Shown here: positions 6,479 through 11,426 of the stretch, piece by piece
Numbering within the stretch: the stretch's first letter is position 1
Layout of the letters: the number at the start of each line of letters is the position of its first letter
NCBI GenBank assembly: GCA_007128525.1
Contig: SKXG01000087.1
Coordinates: 1 to 11,426 of the forward strand
Direction: 5' to 3'
DNA length: 11,426 nt
Source: Pseudomonadales bacterium
GTDB lineage: Bacteria > Pseudomonadota > Gammaproteobacteria > Pseudomonadales > Azotimanducaceae
Notes under the pieces: model-generated
Databases searched by the model: none
What the model was told of the DNA's origin: nothing
Seen by the model: the letters and a program-made list of their open reading frames with translations, nothing else
Made by a program: the position numbers and the translations under genes

Positions 6479-7357
6479 ATGCAGCGCCGTGAGGGTATAG
6501 CCGAGACCCGAAGTACCATTGCCAGGCTCCGCAGCGCCACCGACACGGCGGACAAGCGGCCCGCTATAGGCTTGGTGCCAACCATGGGCAACCTCCATGA
6601 GGGGCACCTGAAACTGGTTGCGGCTTGCCTGAAACAGTGCCAGCACGCGGTAGTGAGCATTTACGTCAACCCGCTGCAATTCGGCCCTAATGAAGATTTC
6701 GGCAGCTACCCGCGAACCCTGGATGCTGACCTTGAAAAACTGCAGGATGCCGGTGCCAGCCTGGTCTTCATCCCCCAGGATGCGGAACTCTATCCCGAGG
6801 GGCGCGACAACCAGACTCGAATTCATGTGCCAGGCATCAGCGACATTCTGTGTGGTGCCAGCCGTCCGGGACACTTCGACGGCGTTGCTACCATCGTTCT
6901 GAAGCTGTTCAACATCGTGCAGCCTGACCGGGCCTTTTTTGGACGCAAGGACTTCCAGCAGCTCCAGGTGCTGCGCACCATGGCGCGCCAGCTGAATCTG
7001 CCCATCGAACTGGTTGGCGTGCCGACGCAACGCGCAGACGACGGGCTCGCGCTCAGCAGCCGCAACCAGTACCTGACGCCTGCAGAGCGTGAGCGCGCGC
7101 CGGCGCTGTATGCCACGCTGCAGGCGCTGGGCGAACGCCTGCAGGCCGGAGAGCGCGACTTCCAGGGGCTGGTGTCGAAAGGCCGGCAGCTGCTTGAGCA
7201 GGCCGGCATGCGGCCTGATTACGTGGAAATTCGCAATCCGGAAACCCTGCAGCCGCCGGCCGAAGCCGATCAGGCATTCGTGCTGCTTTGTGCCGCCTAT
7301 CTGGGCAAGGCACGGCTGATCGACAACCTGGTCGTCGGCACACCGGAGACAAGCTGA
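6479..7357 (+). CDS. panC: Pantothenate synthetase (pantoate-beta-alanine ligase)
   Basis: PanC condenses pantoate with beta-alanine using ATP, through a pantoyl-adenylate intermediate. The 292-residue protein has the nucleotide-binding motif [10 protein letters not shown] (34-43, with the HxGH histidines H40 and H43), the substrate loop [12 protein letters not shown] (62-73), GRKDFQQ (155-161) and the SSRN motif (193-196). Length is slightly above the E. coli enzyme (283). No clear Shine-Dalgarno precedes the start, which fits coupling to panB. Its TGA shares one base with the ATG of pgi. panD, which makes the beta-alanine substrate, does not follow here as it does in Pseudomonas. Confidence 0.97.
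   Translation: MQRREGIAETRSTIARLRSATDTADKRPAIGLVPTMGNLHEGHLKLVAACLKQCQHAVVSIYVNPLQFGPNEDFGSYPRTLDADLEKLQDAGASLVFIPQDAELYPEGRDNQTRIHVPGISDILCGASRPGHFDGVATIVLKLFNIVQPDRAFFGRKDFQQLQVLRTMARQLNLPIELVGVPTQRADDGLALSSRNQYLTPAERERAPALYATLQALGERLQAGERDFQGLVSKGRQLLEQAGMRPDYVEIRNPETLQPPAEADQAFVLLCAAYLGKARLIDNLVVGTPETS
7345..7348 (+). promoter_or_regulatory. Ribosome binding site for pgi
   Basis: GGAG lies within the end of panC, 8 bases before the ATG at 7357. It supports that ATG as the pgi start instead of in-frame codons further upstream inside panC. Confidence 0.6.
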
Positions 7358-9012
7358 TGCCCCTCCGGATACCCACCGAGTTACCGGCCTGGCAGACGCT
7401 GCAACGGCTGGCAGCTGACATTCAAGGGCCCACGTTGCGGGAACTCGGACAGCAACAGGGCCGCTTTGCTTCCTTCAGCTTTCAGGCCGGGCCACTGCTG
7501 CTGGATCTCGCCAAGCAGCGCCTGACCCCACAGGTACTCGACGCATTGCTCGCGCTCGCCGAACAGGCTGACTTGCCGGGCGGCATCCAACGTCTGCTGC
7601 GTGGCGACTTCGTCAATCCGACCGAAGGCAGAGCCGCCCTCCACACCGCCCTGCGGGCTCGGTCGGAAGATCGGCCGTCCGCTGTCAGCACCGAGATTGA
7701 AACGGCCCAGGCCCAGATGCAGGCATTGGCCGCTGACCTCCATGCCGGCCGTTGGCGCGGCCACACCGGAAAAGCCATTACGGACGTCGTACACATCGGC
7801 ATCGGCGGCTCAAACCTGGGGCCGGAATTCGTGCTGGAAGCTTTGCAGTACCAGAACACGGGACGCTTTCGCATCCACTTTCTGGCCAGCGTCGACGGCC
7901 ACCTGACCGAACGCCTGCTCGCCAGTCTGGACCCGGAGCGAACCTTGTTCATTCTGGTTTCCAAATCCTTTTCGACGATGGAAACCCGGGTGAATGCCGA
8001 AACGGCGAGAAGCTGGCTGCTGGAACGCAGCGGCGACCGCGCCGCTTTGGCGCGGCACTTTCTGGCTGTTACGGCCAGGCCCAAGGCGGCTCAGGAATTC
8101 GGCATCGCCGCCGAGAACGTCCTGCCCATGTGGGACTGGGTTGGTGGACGCTATTCACTGTGGTCCGCGGTCGGGCTGCCGCTGTTGCTGGCTGTGGGCC
8201 CGGACAATTTCAGTCGGCTGCTGGCCGGAGCACGCGCCATGGACCAGCACCTGGCCGAGGCGCCGCTGGCACAGAACCTGCCGGTTCTGCTCGCACTGAT
8301 TGGCATCTGGAACAGCAATTTCCTCGGCGCGCACTCGCACGCGGTGCTTTGCTACGACCATCGGCTGCGCCGACTGACCGACTACCTGCAGCAGCTGGAG
8401 ACCGAGAGCAACGGCAAGACCGTACGCCTTGACGGTACTGTCAGCGAAATCCCCACAACGCCGGTACTCTGGGGCGGTGAAGAGCCGAATGGCCAGCACA
8501 GCTTTCACCAGATGCTGCATCAGGGCACGGTCCACCTGAGCCTGGACTTTGTGCTGTGTCGCGCAGCGGACCACCAGCTGCCCAAGCACCACCATTGGCT
8601 GCAGGCCAGTGCCCTGAGCCAGAGTGAAGCACTGCTGCGCGGACGATCATTGCGCGAACTGGACGACCCTGAAGACCCCTACGCCATCCACCGTCTCGTT
8701 CCGGGCAATCGGCCCTCGACCACCATCGTGCTCGACCGCCTGACACCGGAGTCGCTGGGCTGGTTGATCGCCCTGTACGAGCACAAAGTGTACTGTCAGA
8801 GCCTGATCTGGCAGATCAATCCTTTTGACCAGTGGGGGGTCGAACTGGGTAAAGTATTGGCGACACAGATACACGCCGAACTGTCAGGCGGTGGCGAGGC
8901 CAGGCATGATGCTTCTACCGCCGGGCTGATCCGGCACCTGCGTGACCAACATTCCAAAGCCAAACACGCTGGGGGCACCGATGAGCGAGATCCGAACCTA
9001 TCCGGTACCTGA
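7357..9012 (+). CDS. pgi: Glucose-6-phosphate isomerase
   Basis: Pgi interconverts glucose-6-phosphate and fructose-6-phosphate in glycolysis and gluconeogenesis. The 551-residue product carries both family signatures: [14 protein letters not shown] (260-273) and [13 protein letters not shown] (487-499, ending in catalytic K499). It also has the active-site residues E350 (in ESNGK) and H388 (in LHQGT), and the sugar-phosphate loops [11 protein letters not shown] and [10 protein letters not shown]. Length matches the family (about 550). The start shares one base with the panC stop. The final 32 bases overlap the beginning of acs in another frame, and the last residues (about 530-551) are hydrophilic and unlike the conserved core. 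Confidence 0.97.
   Translation: MPLRIPTELPAWQTLQRLAADIQGPTLRELGQQQGRFASFSFQAGPLLLDLAKQRLTPQVLDALLALAEQADLPGGIQRLLRGDFVNPTEGRAALHTALRARSEDRPSAVSTEIETAQAQMQALAADLHAGRWRGHTGKAITDVVHIGIGGSNLGPEFVLEALQYQNTGRFRIHFLASVDGHLTERLLASLDPERTLFILVSKSFSTMETRVNAETARSWLLERSGDRAALARHFLAVTARPKAAQEFGIAAENVLPMWDWVGGRYSLWSAVGLPLLLAVGPDNFSRLLAGARAMDQHLAEAPLAQNLPVLLALIGIWNSNFLGAHSHAVLCYDHRLRRLTDYLQQLETESNGKTVRLDGTVSEIPTTPVLWGGEEPNGQHSFHQMLHQGTVHLSLDFVLCRAADHQLPKHHHWLQASALSQSEALLRGRSLRELDDPEDPYAIHRLVPGNRPSTTIVLDRLTPESLGWLIALYEHKVYCQSLIWQINPFDQWGVELGKVLATQIHAELSGGGEARHDASTAGLIRHLRDQHSKAKHAGGTDERDPNLSGT
8971..8975 (+). promoter_or_regulatory. Ribosome binding site for acs
   Basis: GGGGG ends 5 bases before the ATG at 8981 and decides that start over the in-frame GTG at 8942. 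It lies inside the pgi coding region. The 23 bases just before it (8945-8967) are unusually rich in A and C, a possible Hfq-binding region near the start of translation. Confidence 0.5.
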
Positions 9013-10924
9013 CGCTGTCAGGCAGCGCAGCCTGATCGATGAGGCCACCTATCAAACCATGTACCAACGGTCTGTCGATGACCCGGAGAACTTCTGGGCG
9101 GAGCAGGCGGAACGCTTCCTGAGCTGGCAACAGCCTTGGTCTGAGGTGCATAGCGCCGACATGCCCAAGGGCCGTGTCACCTGGTTCAGCGGCGGTCGGC
9201 TCAACGCCTGCTACAACTGTGTCGACCGGCACCTGCCGGACCGCGCCAGCCAGACCGCCATCATCTGGGAAGGCGATGAGCCAGATCAGGACCAGCACAT
9301 CAGCTTCCAGACGCTGTATGAGCAGGTCTGTCGGCTCGCCAATGGCCTGCGCAGCCGCGGGGTCAAGAAAGGCGATCGGGTCTGTATCTACATGCCGATG
9401 ATTCCGGAAGCGGCCTACGCCATGCTGGCCTGCGCCCGGCTGGGCGCCATTCACTCGGTCGTCTTTGGCGGCTTCTCGCCGCAGTCTCTGCAGGATCGCA
9501 TTCTCGATTCTGACTGCCAGGTCGTGATCACGGCCGACCAGGGCATTCGCGGCGGTAAGGTTGTGCCATTGAAAGAGAATACCGAGCAGGCGCTGAAGGC
9601 CTGTCCCAACGTGCATACGGTTGTGATGGTCGAGCGCACCGGCGCCGACGTCAGCTTCAATCCAGATCGGGACGTACGCTATCAGGCATTGATTGACGCG
9701 CAGGATGCCGAGTGCGAGCCCGCGTGGATGGATGCCGAAGATCCGCTGTTTATCCTGTACACCTCCGGCTCCACCGGCAAGCCCAAAGGCGTCCAGCACA
9801 GCACCGGCGGCTACCTGTTGCAGGCCGCGATCACCCACAAGTATGTATTCGATTATCAGGATGGGGACATCTACTGGTGCACGGCCGACGTCGGCTGGGT
9901 GACCGGTCACTCCTACATCGTCTACGGACCGCTGGCCAATGGCGCAACAACGCTGATGTTCGAAGGTGTGCCAACTTATCCGGATGCATCACGCTGCTGG
10001 CAAGTGGTTGATAAGCACAACGTCAGCATCTTCTATACCGCACCAACTGCCATCCGTCAGCTGATGGGTCAGGGCGACGAGTTCGTCACGCGCTGCGGGC
10101 GCGACTCGCTGCGCCTGTTGGGCACGGTCGGCGAACCCATCAACCCAGAAGCCTGGGAGTGGTATTACCACATTGTCGGAAACGAGCGCTGCCCGATCGT
10201 CGACACCTGGTGGCAGACCGAAACCGGTGCCATCATGATCAGCCCGCTGCCAGGTGCAACGCCGCTCAAGCCCGGCTCCGCGACGCGGCCGTTCTTCGGT
10301 ATACAGCCCGGCCTGGTCGATGAAAACGGCAAGCTCATTGAAGAGACCGAAGCCCGCGGCAACCTGGTCATTCGCCACAGCTGGCCTGGACAGATCCGTA
10401 CCGTCTATGGTGATCACCAGCGCGTCATCGACACCTATTACCGACAGTACCCGGAGTACTACTTCACCGGTGACGGCGCACGGCGTGACGCGGATGGCTA
10501 TTACTGGATCACTGGCAGGGTCGATGATGTGCTGAATATTTCAGGTCACCGACTGGGCACAGCCGAAGTGGAGAGTGCCCTGGTACTGCATGATCAGGTT
10601 GCGGAAGCTGCCGTGGTGGGCTACCCGCACGCCGTAAAGGGCGAGGGCATCTATGCCTATGTCACACTGATGCACGATGCCGAGCCAACGGAGAAGTTGC
10701 GCGAGGAACTGGTGCAAATCGTGCGACAGGAGATTGGCCCCTTTGCCAAACCCGACGTGATTCAGTGGGCGCCCGGCCTGCCTAAGACCCGGTCAGGCAA
10801 GATCATGCGCCGAATTCTGCGCAAGATCGCTGCCAATGAACTCGACAACTTAGGCGACACCACCACGTTGGCCGATCCGGCTGTGGTGGATGACTTGAAG
10901 GCGAATCGTGTAGAACCGAAATAG
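8981..10924 (+). CDS. acs: Acetyl-CoA synthetase (AMP-forming)
   Basis: Acs turns acetate, ATP and CoA into acetyl-CoA through acetyl-AMP. The 647-residue protein shows the adenylate-forming family motifs in order: the P-loop-like [11 protein letters not shown] (260-270), [14 protein letters not shown] (305-318), the acetate-pocket motif WWQTETG (410-416), [20 protein letters not shown] (494-513), the hinge region [15 protein letters not shown] (515-529), and [11 protein letters not shown] (601-611). K607 in the last motif corresponds to the lysine acetylated by Pat/KAT enzymes in Salmonella and E. coli (K609). The two consecutive Trp at 410-411 fit an acetate-specific rather than a longer-chain enzyme. 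It overlaps pgi by 32 bases, so it is probably cotranscribed. In Pseudomonas, acetyl-CoA synthetase genes are among those influenced by catabolite control. Confidence 0.97.
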   Translation: MSEIRTYPVPDAVRQRSLIDEATYQTMYQRSVDDPENFWAEQAERFLSWQQPWSEVHSADMPKGRVTWFSGGRLNACYNCVDRHLPDRASQTAIIWEGDEPDQDQHISFQTLYEQVCRLANGLRSRGVKKGDRVCIYMPMIPEAAYAMLACARLGAIHSVVFGGFSPQSLQDRILDSDCQVVITADQGIRGGKVVPLKENTEQALKACPNVHTVVMVERTGADVSFNPDRDVRYQALIDAQDAECEPAWMDAEDPLFILYTSGSTGKPKGVQHSTGGYLLQAAITHKYVFDYQDGDIYWCTADVGWVTGHSYIVYGPLANGATTLMFEGVPTYPDASRCWQVVDKHNVSIFYTAPTAIRQLMGQGDEFVTRCGRDSLRLLGTVGEPINPEAWEWYYHIVGNERCPIVDTWWQTETGAIMISPLPGATPLKPGSATRPFFGIQPGLVDENGKLIEETEARGNLVIRHSWPGQIRTVYGDHQRVIDTYYRQYPEYYFTGDGARRDADGYYWITGRVDDVLNISGHRLGTAEVESALVLHDQVAEAAVVGYPHAVKGEGIYAYVTLMHDAEPTEKLREELVQIVRQEIGPFAKPDVIQWAPGLPKTRSGKIMRRILRKIAANELDNLGDTTTLADPAVVDDLKANRVEPK

Positions 10925-10940
10925 GCTCTCGGAAGGAAGG

Positions 10941-10964
10941 TCGGGGCTGCCGTAGCAGCCCCGA
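10941..10964. terminator. Hairpin between convergent genes, probable bidirectional terminator
   Basis: TCGGGGCTGC pairs perfectly with GCAGCCCCGA around a CGTA loop (10 bp). It lies 16 bases after the acs stop and 6 bases beyond the end of the converging minus-strand gene. No T-run follows on either strand, so termination could be weak or assisted. Position between convergent genes supports the role. Confidence 0.65.
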
Positions 10965-10970
10965 TCATCA

Positions 10971-11426
10971 TCAGAAGCTGAAGCGGGCACCAAAAACAAT
11001 ACCGGGCTCTCCATCTTCGATGTCCAGCTCACCCAGCAAGTGAATATTGTTGGCCAGCCCGTACAGCACACGGCCAGTCAAGCCAACGTGATTACCCACG
11101 TAGTCGTTGAGCCGTACGATGCGCAGCTCACCACCGACTTCCACATTATCCAACGCATGCCAGCGGACACCACCGCGAATGGATGCACCAGCCGTTGTGT
11201 CACTGGGCACATCCCCGGCAAAGCGGGACATTTCCAGCGCGCCGCCCGCATAGATGTCCAGATTGATGTCGTCCGGCAGCGGGATCATCGTCAACCGATA
11301 GCCGCCGCCCAGCGAGACACGCAGAAAGTCGACGTCGTCCGTCAGGTAACGGCCGTTGGCAAAGCCGAAGATCTCTTCAGTGATCTGAAAACCACCACCA
11401 ACACGGAGGCCAATGAAGTCTTCGCC
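10971..11426 (-). CDS. Outer-membrane beta-barrel protein (5' partial)
   Basis: The last 151 residues of a minus-strand gene are present; its start lies past the right edge. The reading frame stays open to base 11426. A TTG at 11294 lies mid-frame and is not a likely start, because the residues before it are of the same character. The sequence alternates polar and non-polar residues in short strands separated by acidic turns, for example FIGLRVGGGFQIT, FLRVSLGGGYRLT, VEVGGELRIVRL and PGIVFGARFSF. It ends in Phe after alternating residues, the C-terminal beta-signal read by the BAM complex. This supports a small outer-membrane barrel with Gly-rich strands. The family and substrate are not recognisable. 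It converges on acs and shares the intervening hairpin. Confidence 0.7.
   Translation of the reverse strand, partial: GEDFIGLRVGGGFQITEEIFGFANGRYLTDDVDFLRVSLGGGYRLTMIPLPDDINLDIYAGGALEMSRFAGDVPSDTTAGASIRGGVRWHALDNVEVGGELRIVRLNDYVGNHVGLTGRVLYGLANNIHLLGELDIEDGEPGIVFGARFSF

Noticed and set aside
8915..9910. Minus-strand open frame of 331 codons opposite acs
   Set aside because: Acs motifs run continuously on the plus strand here. The antisense frame is a codon-bias shadow.

Overview
The window is a high-GC (roughly 60%) gammaproteobacterial chromosome segment. Its gene order follows the Pseudomonas-type block dksA - gluQRS - cbrAB - crcZ - pcnB - folK - panBCD - pgi - acs, but with several losses and substitutions. 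The Lys/Ala/Pro-rich N-terminal tail on DksA and the deoxynucleoside kinase in the folK position argue against Pseudomonas itself. A Xanthomonadales- or Chromatiales-like lineage would fit, but genus cannot be read from the sequence. No mobile elements, tRNAs, rRNAs or CRISPR arrays were seen.

Layout. (1) 3-1622, plus strand: the 3' part of dksA (its start lies outside the window), then gluQRS six bases later. (2) 1623-3094: a short leader with a small inverted repeat, then a sigma-54-dependent activator whose AAA+ and DNA-binding domains look like CbrB. Its receiver domain is degenerate (Asn instead of the phospho-accepting Asp), and no sensor kinase gene (cbrA) lies beside it. (3) 3095-3608: a 514-base non-coding gap holding a complete small-RNA unit. 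This has a cluster of TGTTAC/GTAACA hexamers, an AT-rich spacer, a near-perfect -24/-12 sigma-54 promoter, about 155 bases of RNA with A-rich hairpin loops, and a strong intrinsic terminator. Position and design match the CrcZ family of RNAs that titrate Hfq/Crc in carbon catabolite repression. (4) 3609-10924: a tight co-directional cluster pcnB - deoxynucleoside kinase - panB - panC - pgi - acs, with gaps of 8 bases or fewer, or overlaps. folK and panD are absent from their usual places. (5) 10925-11426: a perfect 10-bp hairpin, then the 3' part of a convergent outer-membrane beta-barrel gene.

How it may work together. The activator would bind the hexamer cluster and drive the small RNA through sigma-54. 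The RNA would present A-rich loops to Hfq and relieve repression of catabolic mRNAs. In Pseudomonas the CbrA kinase feeds this circuit. Here the regulator appears unable to be phosphorylated in the normal way, so it is either constitutive, controlled by its own expression, or gated by a ligand or partner. That kinase-independent CbrB-CrcZ-like module is the most interesting thing in the window. The downstream genes are housekeeping functions: RNA polyadenylation, deoxynucleoside salvage, pantothenate/CoA synthesis, gluconeogenesis and acetate activation. They are compactly arranged and probably translationally coupled.
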